A DNA stretch of 64,000 bases. Origin: an uncultured Gammaproteobacteria bacterium (GTDB lineage Bacteria > Pseudomonadota > Gammaproteobacteria > HyVt-429). Shown in pieces: positions 18,249 to 26,579 of the stretch. The stretch lies in contig CAMYOD010000015.1 of NCBI GenBank assembly GCA_947259975.1, forward strand, positions 54,616 to 118,615. The letters are read 5' to 3'. Made by a program: the position numbers and the translations under genes. The first letter of the stretch is position 1, and every line of letters starts with the position of its first letter. The notes beneath the pieces are model-generated. The model was not told where the DNA came from and made no database searches. It saw nothing but the letters and a program-made list of their open reading frames with translations.

Positions 18249-18662
18249 ATGATGAAACGCCTTTTCGCTATTCTGCTGTTACCCGTCTTTTTTGTCTCGT
18301 CTGCGGCTACGGCCGACGAAGGTCTGAGCGCCGACGAGCTGAAGGCTCTGTTCACCGGCAAGACCGCCTACGCCTACCATTTGCACAAGGATCTGGACAT
18401 CATCGCCTATTTCGATGCGGACGGGACCACCCGGCAACTGCGCAACGGGAACAAATGGACGGGCACCTGGCGTATCGACGAGGCGGGCCAGCACTGCATT
18501 CAGCTGCAGGACCCGTACTCCGGGAACAATAAACCGGAACGCTGTCGCACCATCAAGAAAGAGGGTAAAAAGTACGTTCGCTATAAGACAACGGACTCCG
18601 GCAACCTTGCGGCGGTCGTCAAGTACAAGAAGTTCAAGGACGGCAATCCGAAAAATCTGTAG
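18249..18662 (+). CDS. small secreted hypothetical protein (137 aa)
   Basis: Signal peptide MMKRLFAILLLPVFFVSSAATA (ATG at 18249 or 18252, after a strong AAGGAGGAG site), then a domain of about 110 residues beginning LSADELKALFTGKTAYAY and containing GTWRIDEAGQHCIQLQDP and a partner cysteine in ERCRTI, suggesting a disulfide. The pattern resembles small periplasmic proteins of the DUF995 type, but this is a weak resemblance. The upstream 200 bases are AT-rich, unlike the surrounding DNA, and may hold the promoter. Confidence 0.7.
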   Translation: MMKRLFAILLLPVFFVSSAATADEGLSADELKALFTGKTAYAYHLHKDLDIIAYFDADGTTRQLRNGNKWTGTWRIDEAGQHCIQLQDPYSGNNKPERCRTIKKEGKKYVRYKTTDSGNLAAVVKYKKFKDGNPKNL

Positions 18663-19035
18663 TTCGGTTATCGGATCCAGATCGGATGGGTGAGGGCGTC
18701 GTCGTAAGGAGCGTGCGGGAATTCCAGGGCGTAAGCCTACCGTGCGCATTAGCCCAGAGGATTGCAGATAGTTCCGTGCGTCTTTGCGGCGGAATATTCA
18801 ATCCCCTCGTCGTTTAAAATCGTCAGGAACACAGGTTGCCTGACCCGGGTACGTGCGCCCATGAATGCGCATGGCGCCGTGTCATGGCGCAGGTTTATGG
18901 CCGTTCTGACGAATCAGGCAGATTGGTCATAGCTATGTAAAGGGAATGATTTATAAGGACACGGACGTTGGGAAACAGGAAATAAACGTCAACAAAATGT
19001 AACTGAAATGGAGAAATGGAAATGAGATCAGTTAG
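18663..19035. other. gap of about 370 bases before a broken gene
   Basis: No recognisable gene or strong hairpin. The right end (from about 18940) becomes AT-rich and includes ATG codons at 19016 and 19022 that are out of frame with the downstream beta-helix coding sequence, so they do not rescue its missing N terminus. Confidence 0.4.
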
Positions 19036-19821
19036 ATTGCAGCCGGCGTCTACGTCGAGAACGTCGACATCCCGCCGGGCAAGGACGGCCTCACATTGCT
19101 CGGCAAGAGCGGTGCAACAATCGTCTCCGCCGGTGGCAAGTTTGGCGAACAGGCGCCTGCTGGCGTCGATGTGGATATTATCATCGACGTTCAGTCGCCG
19201 GACGTCACCATATCGAAGTTGACCCTGCAGCATCCCGTCGGCGTGGCGACGAAGCGCGACGTCGGTGTCTTTTTCAAGCCCGGGGCGGCCAATGGGCGAC
19301 TGACGAAAAGCGAAGTGGTGCGTCTCAGCACCGGTGAGCCAACTGCACCGGGTTCCCGCGGCGTGTTGGTGTTCCGTGCTACCGGCGTCGTGATCGATAA
19401 GAACAGTTTCAGCGGCAACTATCAGGACCACATCCATCTGCCGACCAGCGCGTCGGAGACCATCAAAAACGATGTGAGCGGCGCGACCCGGCTGGGGATC
19501 GTAATCATCCAGGAGCCACCCGCGACCAACCAGCTGTCGGTGGACAACGTCATTCTTGGCAATACCGTCACGGGCAGCACAAGCGACGGTATTCAGATCC
19601 AGGGCGATGACAATTCAGTCGTGAAAAATAACGTTAGCAACAACGACGGTGCGGGGATACGTCTGTGCGGCCCGAGTTCCAGCCCCCTCTGTGTCGCGCC
19701 GGGAGCAACGGCGTCTGCGGACGGTAACTCTGTTACCAAGAACACGGGTAACAATAATGCCGGCGGTGATATTCCCGACTTCGGTATGGATAACACGACC
19801 AGTAAGAACAAGATCAATTAG
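19036..19821 (+). pseudogene. 5'-truncated right-handed beta-helix (NosD/pectate-lyase-like) protein
   Basis: The frame reads IAAGVYVENVDIPPGKDGL and continues through parallel beta-helix repeats (SKLTLQHPVGV, VIDKNSFSGNYQDHIHL, NVILGNTVTGSTSDGIQIQ, NSVVKNNVSNNDGAGIRL) to the stop at 19821. In this fold AAGVYVENV normally follows about 40-60 residues holding a signal peptide and the DSIQAA...PGDTI repeat. Here a TAG immediately precedes it at 19033 and no ATG, GTG or TTG starts the frame before a TTG at 19096. So the first coil and secretion signal are missing. Either a decayed gene or one with its 5' end displaced by rearrangement. Downstream is a strong terminator. Confidence 0.7.
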
Positions 19822-19863
19822 ATCCATCTGATCTCGGCCGCAAGGCCGGGTCGAGCAATTCAG

Positions 19864-19905
19864 ACCGGGCCAGAGAACACACGCTTCTCTGGCCCGGTTT
19901 TCTTT
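19864..19905 (+). terminator. strong intrinsic terminator with GGCCAGAGAA arms
   Basis: Perfect 14-bp arms ACCGGGCCAGAGAA / TTCTCTGGCCCGGT around a 7-base loop, followed by TTTTCTTT. The arm sequence is a close variant of the GGGTCAGAGAA palindromes at 21903 and 31426, so it may belong to the same element family. Confidence 0.85.
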
Positions 19906-19910
19906 GGGGC

Positions 19911-19960
19911 GAGGAAGGGCAGCGAACGGCTGCTCAAAGATAAATCACTCCGACCCCTTT
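19911..19960. repeat. dispersed repeat block ending ACTCCGACCCCTTT (copy 1)
   Basis: Shares an ordered set of blocks with 21811-21859 and 29766-29815: a G-rich start, then TGCTC-like and AAATAAATCACTCCGACCCCTTT-like segments. The AAATCACTCCGACCCCTTT part is the best preserved. Not coding. Confidence 0.6.
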
Positions 19961-20083
19961 TTCAGCATGTGGCAATGGAGGACGTGACCCCCTCGGCGCC
20001 CTCGGCATGCGATCTAGACTGCTTGGCCGCTAAGGTCCAGAATAGCCCCAGCCGAGTCGTGACTCACGAGTGGGGATCGCATA

Positions 20084-20845
20084 ATGACCGATCTAACGCC
20101 GCCAGACACGCTGACTGCAGACCAGGTCAAGCAACTCCACGACGTCTGCCGCGGGGTCGATTTCGACCTGGTGCTCGACCTCGAGCGGCTCGCGTTACTA
20201 TCGGATCGCGCGCGGCTCAGCGGCGGTCGCGGCGAACATCAGCAAGCCCTCAGTCACCCGTTCGCCACCCTCTGCAACACCGTGGCGGACCGGATTGGAA
20301 CCGCGCCGGATAAATCGGCCCTGGGCGGAGAAAACGTACTGGCCGTATTCCACGCCGATGATCACCACGCCAGCAGCATTCATCTAATGCATTTCCGTGG
20401 TCGCCAGGACATGCATTTTCACCCCGGGCCCCGCTTACTCAGCATCATTTCGGACGAACCCTGGTTTCTGTATATCGGTGGCGATGGGCCGTCCGTCGTT
20501 AACAATGACGTCATCCCGGTGGTGAAGATCGCCTTCCCCGGCAGCAGCGTCACTTTGGTGCGGTTTCGCAGCAACCTCCTGCATGGCTTCGAGGGCGAAA
20601 ACTTTGCCGCCATCTCCTCGCATTACACCGACCTCTGGGAACTTTACGAGATTGGCGTGCAGGCAGAAGAGCTCACCGATTCGGCGTCGGACCAACACGT
20701 CATGAAAGAACTCACCCTCGAGGTGGAGCAGGATCGGCTAAAGACTATTTTTGCTGGTGCGATCAGCGCCTATGATCTGGTGGATGTGCTAAGCCGCGAT
20801 CCCGAGCGCGCTGTCACCGAAACAGGCACCGCCACTCTCGATTGA
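20084..20845 (+). CDS. hypothetical protein with cupin-like histidine motif
   Basis: 253 residues, no signal peptide. A central segment reads SSIHLMHFRGRQDMHFHPGPRLLSIISDEPW, with an HxH pair and glycine/proline as in cupin beta-barrels, and a second histidine LLHGFEG about 75 residues later in the position of a cupin's fourth ligand. This suggests a metal-binding cupin, but I do not recognise a named family. It lies 55 bases upstream of a DsrE-family gene on the same strand, and the pair are probably co-transcribed. Reaction unknown. Confidence 0.6.
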   Translation: MTDLTPPDTLTADQVKQLHDVCRGVDFDLVLDLERLALLSDRARLSGGRGEHQQALSHPFATLCNTVADRIGTAPDKSALGGENVLAVFHADDHHASSIHLMHFRGRQDMHFHPGPRLLSIISDEPWFLYIGGDGPSVVNNDVIPVVKIAFPGSSVTLVRFRSNLLHGFEGENFAAISSHYTDLWELYEIGVQAEELTDSASDQHVMKELTLEVEQDRLKTIFAGAISAYDLVDVLSRDPERAVTETGTATLD

Positions 20846-20900
20846 TCGCGCGGACAGACGACAAGTTGACGAGTCACGTATGTTGATGAGGTAACAGTCG

Positions 20901-21254
20901 ATGAAAATGGTAATACTGTTGACACACGGTTCGAACGACGACAGATCCTCGGTCTGCTTCACGATGGGAAACGCGTCGCTCGATGCCGGCAACGAAGTGG
21001 CGGTGTTCATGGCCTCCGATGGCGTATACTGCAGCAAATCCGGCTATCCTGACCACACGCACGTGCCGCCCTTTAAGCCCCTGGGTGAACTCGTCGACAG
21101 CTTCGTTGCCAAGGGCGGACAACTTTGGGCGTGCATCCCCTGCGTCGAACACAGGGGGTTATCGGCGACTGACTTGCGCGCGGAGACGACCCTCACCGAT
21201 GCATCGCTGCTGCTGGAATGGCTGGGTGAAGGCGCGCGCTCAGTAAGCCTCTGA
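20901..21254 (+). CDS. DsrE/DsrF-like family protein
   Basis: 117-residue cytoplasmic protein of the DsrE superfamily (MKMVILLTHGSNDDRSSVCFTMGNASLDAGNEVAVF, then FKPLGELVDSFVAKGGQLWACIPCVEHRGL). The IPCVEHRG cysteine, near residue 79, corresponds to the conserved sulfur-carrying cysteine of DsrE/TusD relatives, with another cysteine three residues before. Such proteins relay sulfane sulfur or act as small redox/sulfur sensors. Here it stands alone, without dsrF or dsrH partners, next to a cupin-like gene. Convergent with a cNMP-binding gene. Confidence 0.82.
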   Translation: MKMVILLTHGSNDDRSSVCFTMGNASLDAGNEVAVFMASDGVYCSKSGYPDHTHVPPFKPLGELVDSFVAKGGQLWACIPCVEHRGLSATDLRAETTLTDASLLLEWLGEGARSVSL

Positions 21255-21282
21255 CTAGGTGTCCTGATAAAATTACTTGCTG

Positions 21283-21651
21283 TTACAGGTTTTCGTTGGT
21301 GCCGCGCAGACGCGCGACCAGGCTGCGCATTACATCGAGGGCGAAATACGGCATTTGCTGAACCAGGAACGTGAAGCGCTTCGGGTTTATTGGCACCAGC
21401 TCACCGTCCGATCGAGCGATCGCCGTGGCACTCCGCGGACCGCTGTCCAGCAGCGCCATCTCCCCGAACATACCACCCGCGGTTACGACGTCGATTACCT
21501 GATCGTCTACGCACACTTCCACTTCTCCAGACTTCACTACATACATTGTATCGCCCGGATCGCCGGCCGTGAAAACCACTTCACCGGCAGTAACATTCCT
21601 CACATCCTCGGCATTTTTCACTAACAATGAGAAATTGGTTTTGTTTTTCAT
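21283..21651 (-). CDS. cyclic-nucleotide-binding-domain protein with canonical cassette
   Basis: 122 residues forming a single cNMP-binding beta-roll with no effector domain. The phosphate-binding cassette FGEMALLDSGPRSATA is canonical, with both the ribose-binding glutamate and the phosphate-binding arginine, unlike the two tandem domains at 8.6-9.7 kb. The start MKNKTNFSLLVKNAEDVRNV precedes the fold. It converges with the DsrE-like gene and is divergent from the antiporter region. A cAMP or cGMP sensor acting on another protein is the simplest inference. Confidence 0.8.
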   Translation of the reverse strand: MKNKTNFSLLVKNAEDVRNVTAGEVVFTAGDPGDTMYVVKSGEVEVCVDDQVIDVVTAGGMFGEMALLDSGPRSATAIARSDGELVPINPKRFTFLVQQMPYFALDVMRSLVARLRGTNENL

Positions 21652-21810
21652 GACAAAAACCTTCCTCGGCCAGGGTAGAGAAAGTATAACGCGCCTGCCT
21701 TACGTCTTGGTAAGTACTAAAGGGGAGGTCGGGGGCAGTATGCCTGATACTTTCTCAGGGCCTCTGTTTCAATGAATTAGAATGTCGCCGGACTGCGCAG
21801 AAGTCTTGGT

Positions 21811-21859
21811 GGGGGAGGGTGCCGGAAGACTGCCCGAGAACAAATACTCCGACCCCTTT
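21811..21859. repeat. dispersed repeat block ending ACTCCGACCCCTTT (copy 2)
   Basis: Starts GGGGGAGGGT, then ACTGCCCGAGAAC, then AAATACTCCGACCCCTTT, matching the order of copies at 19911 and 29766 with a few substitutions. Lies in the 415-base gap 21652-22066, in which I see no gene. Confidence 0.6.
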
Positions 21860-21902
21860 AATTTTAGAGCGCTGTCGGGTCGTCAGGGTAATGGAATAAT
21901 GC

Positions 21903-21953
21903 GGGTCAGAGATCCATTAACGCCAGTATTCAGAAACAATTGTTCTCTGACCC
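21903..21953. repeat. GGGTCAGAGA/TCTCTGACCC palindromic element
   Basis: Perfect 10-bp arms GGGTCAGAGA (21903-21912) and TCTCTGACCC (21944-21953) around 31 bases. The right side AATTGTTCTCTGACCCCCT is identical to that of the element at 31426-31474. Lies upstream of the antiporter gene and is followed by a repeated TTGTTCTC run. Confidence 0.75.
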
Positions 21954-22066
21954 CCTTGTTCTCTTGTTCTCTTGTTTTCTTGAATCCCTTGCCCCGAGTC
22001 CCGGTCAGAATCAGATATACTGTCCCCGGAATTCCTCAAGGGAATCCCTAAAAAGAATAGAAACAA

Positions 22067-23292
22067 ATGGACCTCGCAACCATTGCCATCATCGGTGGGT
22101 TGTTTCTCGCCTACGCGCTGGTCTCGGGCCGGCTCGAAGGCACGGTGTTCACCGCACCGCTTTTGTTCGTCGCGTTCGGTTTCCTCGCCGGCGCAGGCGG
22201 CTTCGGGTTTGCCGACATCGATGTCGAACACTCGGCGATCCACGTGATCGCGGAACTGACGCTGATCCTGGTCCTGTTTACCGACGCCGCGCGTATCGAT
22301 CTCAACCGGGTGCGTGCGGACCACAACCTGCCGGCGCGGATGCTGCTGATCGGCTTGCCGCTGGCAATGGCCGCGGGCACGTTCGTCGCCGCCATGCTGT
22401 TTCCGGCGTTCTCGCTCTGGGAGGCGGCGTTGCTCGCCGCCTTGCTGGCACCCACCGATGCCGCACTCGGGCAGTCGGTGGTGTCCGCGAAGGCCGTGCC
22501 GCTGCGGATTCGCCAGTCGATCAACATCGAGAGCGGTCTGAACGATGGCATCGCGTTGCCGGCGGTGCTGTTGTTCGCGGCGCTCGCCGGCGCCGCCCAT
22601 GGCGCGAACACAGCCGACGACTGGCTGCGCTTCGGCCTCCTGCAGGTCACCCTCGGGCCGGTCGCGGGCGTACTCGTCGGCTACGCCGGCGCGCGCCTGA
22701 TCGATACCGCCGCCGAACGCGCCTGGGCCACCACCGCCTTTCAGGGCATTGGCATCCTCGCCGTGGCGGTGCTCGCCTACGTCGTCGCCGAGATCATCGG
22801 CGGCAACGGTTTCATCTCGGCGTTCGTCGCCGGCATGGTGTTCGGCAACAGTATTCGTCACCCCTGCACCTACCTGTTCGAGTTCATGGAAAGCGAAGGC
22901 CAGTTGTTGATGCTCATCACGTTCCTGGTGTTCGGCGCCGCGCTGCTGCCTGAAGGCCTGGCGCACATGAATGTCACATTCGTCGTCTACGCCGTGCTGA
23001 GCCTGACGGTGATACGCATGATTCCGATTGCGTTGTCGTTGCTTGGGTCGGGCATCCGCCTGCCGACGCATCTGTTCCTCGGCTGGTTCGGCCCGCGCGG
23101 CCTCGCGTCGATTCTGTTCGTGCTGCTGATCCTGGAGGAGGCGGCGATACCGCACCAACTGCCGCGCCCCTGGCGAACATCTACGGTCGGCGCGCCGCCC
23201 GCATGGGCGAATGCGAAGAGAGAAAGGCCGTATCCGACATGCCGCTCAGACATGGGCCGATGACCAACGACAATCCGGAGCCTGCGCCATGA
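22067..23292 (+). pseudogene. CPA1-type cation/proton antiporter, interrupted by deletion and frameshift
   Basis: The first 363 codons encode a typical NhaP/CPA1 antiporter with multiple membrane helices: LTLILVLFTDAARIDL, LLAALLAPTDAALGQSVV, the ion-site region SGLNDGIALP and WFGPRGLASILFVLLIL. After EEAAIPH (about 23155) the frame leads into an unrelated 35-residue tail ending at 23263. The expected antiporter ending TAAPLANIYGRR...MGECEERKAV is present in a different frame from 23158 to a stop at 23292, whose last bases overlap the ATG of the next gene (ATGA). Family proteins have about 20 more residues, a membrane helix, at this point, so roughly 60 bases appear deleted out of frame. The product may still insert in the membrane, but its last helix is lost. 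Confidence 0.75.
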
Positions 23293-24902
23293 AAGCATTG
23301 CCGATTTATTCCCTCAGCGACCTTTCGGATCGCGTGCCCGCCCATGCGCTGGTGGCCGACGTCGATCTCGTCGTCATCCGTTACGACGACGCAGTCAGCG
23401 TGCTGTACGGGCGCTGTGCCCATCGCCAGGCGTTGATGGCCGACGGTCATGTCGATGGCGAAAATCTGATCTGCGGTGTGCACGGTTGGGATTACCGGCT
23501 CGACACGGGCATCAGCGAATACAACAACAGCGAGACGTTGCCGAAGTTCAACGTCTGGATCGAGGATGGCCAGGTCTATGTGGACGAAGATGAGATCGCG
23601 GCCTGGGCAAGCGAGCATCCCCAGCCATACCAGCGCGACGCCTACCAGGGTGCCTATCAGGACCCGACCGGCACGGGCGACGAGCCCCATGTGAAGCTCA
23701 TCCGCAAGCTCGCGAATGAGGGCTTGAGCAAGGTCGGCCATCACGGCCCGGCTTCGGCCATGGGTGTACCCCGTGACCAACTGCCGAAATGGGACGATCT
23801 GCAGTTTGTGGTCGGCCAACTGCACAAGCTGCCGTTGCTCGACGACGAACCCGTCGGCACCGACCTCACCATCGGCCCCAACGCCGCCAAACCCTTGCGC
23901 CTCGACATCCCGCTGTTCGTCTCGGACATGAGCTTCGGCGCGCTGTCCGAGGAAGCAAAGGTGGCGCTGGCGAAGGGCGCCGAACTTGCGGGCACCGGCA
24001 TCTGCTCGGGGGAGGGCGGCATGCTGCCGGAGGAGCAGGCGGCAAACTCGCGCTACTTCTACGAACTCGCCTCGGCCCGTTTCGGCTTCTCCTGGGACAA
24101 GGTGCAGAAAACCCAGGCATTTCATTTCAAGGGCGGCCAGGGCGCCAAAACGGGCACCGGGGGCCACTTACCCGGCAACAAAGTGAAAGGCAAGATTGCG
24201 CAGGTACGCGAGCTGCCGGAAGGGCAGCCGGCCATTTCACCCGCGCGGTTTCCGGACTGGGAAGACTTGAGCCAGTTTCGCGACTTCGCCGCGGAAGTGC
24301 GCGAAAAGACCGGCGGCATCCCGGTCGGTTTCAAGCTCTCGGCACAACATATCGAGAAAGACATCGACGCGGCACTAGAAGTCGGCGTTGATTACATCAT
24401 CCTCGACGGCCGCGGCGGCGGCACCGGCGCGGCGCCGTTGATCTTCCGCGACAATATTTCAGTGCCGACCATCCCGGCGCTGGCGCGGGCGCGCAAGCAT
24501 CTGGATACCTGCGACGCGGACGGCGTCACGTTGATCATTACCGGCGGCTTGCGCACGCCGGCGGACTTCGCCAAGGCGCTGGCGCTGGGTGCCGACGGCA
24601 TCGCCGTGTCCAACGCCGCAATCCAGGCGATCGGCTGTCTCGGCATGCGCGCCTGTCACACCAACAATTGTCCGGTGGGCATCGCCACCCAGAAACCGCA
24701 TTTGCGGGCGCGACTGCCCGTGGACATCGCCGCCGAACGGCTGGCGCGCTTTTTGAATGCGGCGGTCGATCTCATGCGCGTGGTCGCCCGCGCCGCCGGC
24801 CACCGGCACCTGTCCGAGTTCAATGCCGACGATCTAACCTCGTTCAAGACCGACATGTGTCAACTGACCGGCGTCGCCTACGGCGGTGTCGCGGCGGACT
24901 GA
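23289..24902 (+). CDS. Rieske [2Fe-2S] - glutamate synthase FMN-domain fusion protein
   Basis: 537 residues. Residues 1 to about 105 form a Rieske domain with CAH (Cys43, His45) and CGVH (Cys62, His65). From about 125 to the end is a GltS/GltB2-like FMN-binding barrel, as in glutamate synthase: PLRLDIPLFVSDMSFGALS, GTGICSGEGGMLPEEQ, QGAKTGTGGHLPGNKV, FKLSAQHIEKDI, ILDGRGGGTGAAP and ITGGLRTPADFAKALALGAD. The [3Fe-4S] ligand pattern C-x5-C-x4-C is intact at Cys450, Cys456 and Cys461. There is no glutaminase domain. The start is the ATG at 23289, overlapping the former antiporter stop. Electron flow Rieske to 3Fe-4S to FMN is an inference; substrate unknown. Confidence 0.85.
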   Translation: MKALPIYSLSDLSDRVPAHALVADVDLVVIRYDDAVSVLYGRCAHRQALMADGHVDGENLICGVHGWDYRLDTGISEYNNSETLPKFNVWIEDGQVYVDEDEIAAWASEHPQPYQRDAYQGAYQDPTGTGDEPHVKLIRKLANEGLSKVGHHGPASAMGVPRDQLPKWDDLQFVVGQLHKLPLLDDEPVGTDLTIGPNAAKPLRLDIPLFVSDMSFGALSEEAKVALAKGAELAGTGICSGEGGMLPEEQAANSRYFYELASARFGFSWDKVQKTQAFHFKGGQGAKTGTGGHLPGNKVKGKIAQVRELPEGQPAISPARFPDWEDLSQFRDFAAEVREKTGGIPVGFKLSAQHIEKDIDAALEVGVDYIILDGRGGGTGAAPLIFRDNISVPTIPALARARKHLDTCDADGVTLIITGGLRTPADFAKALALGADGIAVSNAAIQAIGCLGMRACHTNNCPVGIATQKPHLRARLPVDIAAERLARFLNAAVDLMRVVARAAGHRHLSEFNADDLTSFKTDMCQLTGVAYGGVAAD

Positions 24903-24914
24903 CGGGGACCGCTA

Positions 24915-25760
24915 ATGGCCACACCAGGATTTCCGCCACTCGATCCCGACGCGATCAAAGCAACCCGCGATGCGCTGCACACCTATGCCCGGGTGCTCGG
25001 CGGCTGGTTGAAAAATACCAGGCGGCGCCGGAAGCACTGGTGGCACGCAAGTCTGCGGCCGTCACTGCGGGGCCTGACCACGGGCATGGTGCGCGCTGGC
25101 TGCGACTTCGAACTCGAGCTCGACTTCATCGCGAGTCAACTGCGCGTGCGAACAACGGAGCAGCATTTCGCTGAAGACCTCACCGGACAACCGGCCGCAA
25201 GCGTCGCGGCCTGGCTCGACGAGACGCTCGTGGCGATCGACGTCGACTCCTCGCTCGCACCGGGCGACGGGGTGCGGGGTGGCGAAGGTTTTGACGGCTA
25301 CTCCGACGCGCAGGGGATCAGACTGCAAGAAGCACTCGCGTCGGTCGCGGCCGCACTCGAGGACTTTCGCGCCGGCATCCGCGAAGAGACGAGCCCGATC
25401 CAGGTCTGGGCGCACCATTTCGACTTGTCCATGCTCTGGTTGCCCGGGCCCAAAGTACCGGGCCAGGATCCGGCGGACGAAGAAAACGCGGACCAGCAGA
25501 TGAACTTCGGCTTCGTGTTTGGCGATGCCGGCATCGCGGAGCCGTATTTCTACGTGACGGCCTACCCGTTACCCGACGCGCTGCCGCAGATCGAACTGCC
25601 GGCCGGCACCACGTGGCGCAGTGACGACTTCAGCGGCGCCGTGCTTCTATATAATGATCTCGTCGCCATGAACGACCCGTTCGCATACCTGCAGGAACTC
25701 TGGTCGATCCTGTTGGCGGCGGGGCAGACCCGCCTAGCAATCGACAAATCAGAGGGGTAG
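24915..25760 (+). CDS. DUF5996-like family protein
   Basis: 281-residue soluble protein beginning near HTYARVLGGWLKNTRRRRKHWWHASLRPS, the pattern of DUF5996 proteins, followed by a beta-rich middle and the PIQVWAHHFDLSMLWLPG segment with acidic loops (GQDPADEENADQQMNFGF). No known catalytic motif, signal or membrane helix. It starts 12 bases after the Rieske-glutamate synthase fusion, so it is probably the third gene of an antiporter-fusion-DUF5996 operon; whether it acts with the fusion is unknown. The stop is followed by a terminator-like palindrome. Confidence 0.72.
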   Translation: MATPGFPPLDPDAIKATRDALHTYARVLGGWLKNTRRRRKHWWHASLRPSLRGLTTGMVRAGCDFELELDFIASQLRVRTTEQHFAEDLTGQPAASVAAWLDETLVAIDVDSSLAPGDGVRGGEGFDGYSDAQGIRLQEALASVAAALEDFRAGIREETSPIQVWAHHFDLSMLWLPGPKVPGQDPADEENADQQMNFGFVFGDAGIAEPYFYVTAYPLPDALPQIELPAGTTWRSDDFSGAVLLYNDLVAMNDPFAYLQELWSILLAAGQTRLAIDKSEG

Positions 25761-25772
25761 GAGAAGAGAAAA

Positions 25773-25834
25773 CCGGAGTCAGATCCTAGTTTCAGCTAAT
25801 ATTAGCGAAAACTGGGATCTGACCCGGGTTTTTT
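25773..25834. repeat. GTCAGATC/GATCTGAC palindromic element, terminator-like
   Basis: CCGGAGTCAGATCCTAGTTTC pairs imperfectly with the mirror arm ending ATCTGACCCGG, with a perfect inner palindrome GCTAATATTAGC, followed by a T run (25829-25834). A second half-copy TTTTCTGACCCGG follows at 25845. Sits between the converging DUF5996 and outer-membrane-protein genes. Confidence 0.75.
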
Positions 25835-25859
25835 AACGCTTTTATTTTCTGACCCGGTC

Positions 25860-26579
25860 TCAGAAATGAAACCGCGTGCTGACCAGGTAGTGAGTCGCGT
25901 TCGGGTCGTTGACGTCCTTGAACACGCCACCTTCGAGCACCCAGCGCGGATGCACCCACTGCAGACCTAAGGTAACCTGGTGCACCGTGGTATTTCCTTC
26001 GGTCCAGCGCCCGTTGAGTTCGAGCACGCCATTCAGTTCCCGCGTGGTACCCCAGTCCGGGTAGTCGGCCGGCGTCAGTCGGTACTGCCAGGACAAATCG
26101 TAGCGGCCGCTGTCCGCACGGTCGTCGAGGCCAGCTTGCAGGAGCAGGTCGGCATCGAATTCATGACGGCCCTGGTAGTCGGTATACACGAAGCCGCCCT
26201 GGACGGCACCGTCCCGGCCGCTCGCGGTGGGGATGATGATCCCGCCGAGCAGGCCCAGGCGCCGGGTGCCGGCGGCGGAATCCATTTGCTGCACCGTATG
26301 GCGATAGAGCGCACTCAAATCACCGCGCCGATTGTTGCCACCCGGTGTGAGCCGATAGGGCAGGCCGAACAGCAGGGTCTGTTTTGCACTCAGTCCGTAG
26401 GCGGCGTTGGCAATACCGACTTCGATCGCCGCATCATCGTTTCGCTCCCATTGCATACGCAGCACGGCGCCGCCTTTGTCGACCGGCAGCGCGACGAAGG
26501 AGCGCAGGCCCATGGCGTGGACCGGTGCCTGCAGCATCAGGCCGGTAACAAATGCCAAAAGGCAGGTTTTACTGTGCAT
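25860..26579 (-). CDS. outer-membrane beta-barrel protein of a metal operon
   Basis: 239 residues with signal peptide MHSKTCLLAFVTGLMLQAPVHA and a beta-strand-rich body (TLLFGLPYRLTPGG, QGRHEFDADLLLQAGLDDR, GVLELNGRWTEGN) ending RFHF, the C-terminal phenylalanine typical of outer-membrane barrels. Function unknown; related barrels occur with phenol or metal loci. It is last in a four-gene operon with the MerP-, MerT- and GDCC-type genes; its ATG overlaps the MerP stop by 11 bases. A longer reading from 26675 is possible but lacks a ribosome site and a signal sequence. Confidence 0.7.
   Translation of the reverse strand: MHSKTCLLAFVTGLMLQAPVHAMGLRSFVALPVDKGGAVLRMQWERNDDAAIEVGIANAAYGLSAKQTLLFGLPYRLTPGGNNRRGDLSALYRHTVQQMDSAAGTRRLGLLGGIIIPTASGRDGAVQGGFVYTDYQGRHEFDADLLLQAGLDDRADSGRYDLSWQYRLTPADYPDWGTTRELNGVLELNGRWTEGNTTVHQVTLGLQWVHPRWVLEGGVFKDVNDPNATHYLVSTRFHF

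Noticed and set aside
21917..23158. 413-codon open frame on the minus strand over the antiporter
   Set aside because: Arg/Gln/His-rich, low-complexity translation, entirely antisense to a recognised antiporter; high GC makes such frames common.
23181..24167. 328-codon minus-strand frame over the Rieske-GltS gene
   Set aside because: Antisense to the conserved fusion; no domain.
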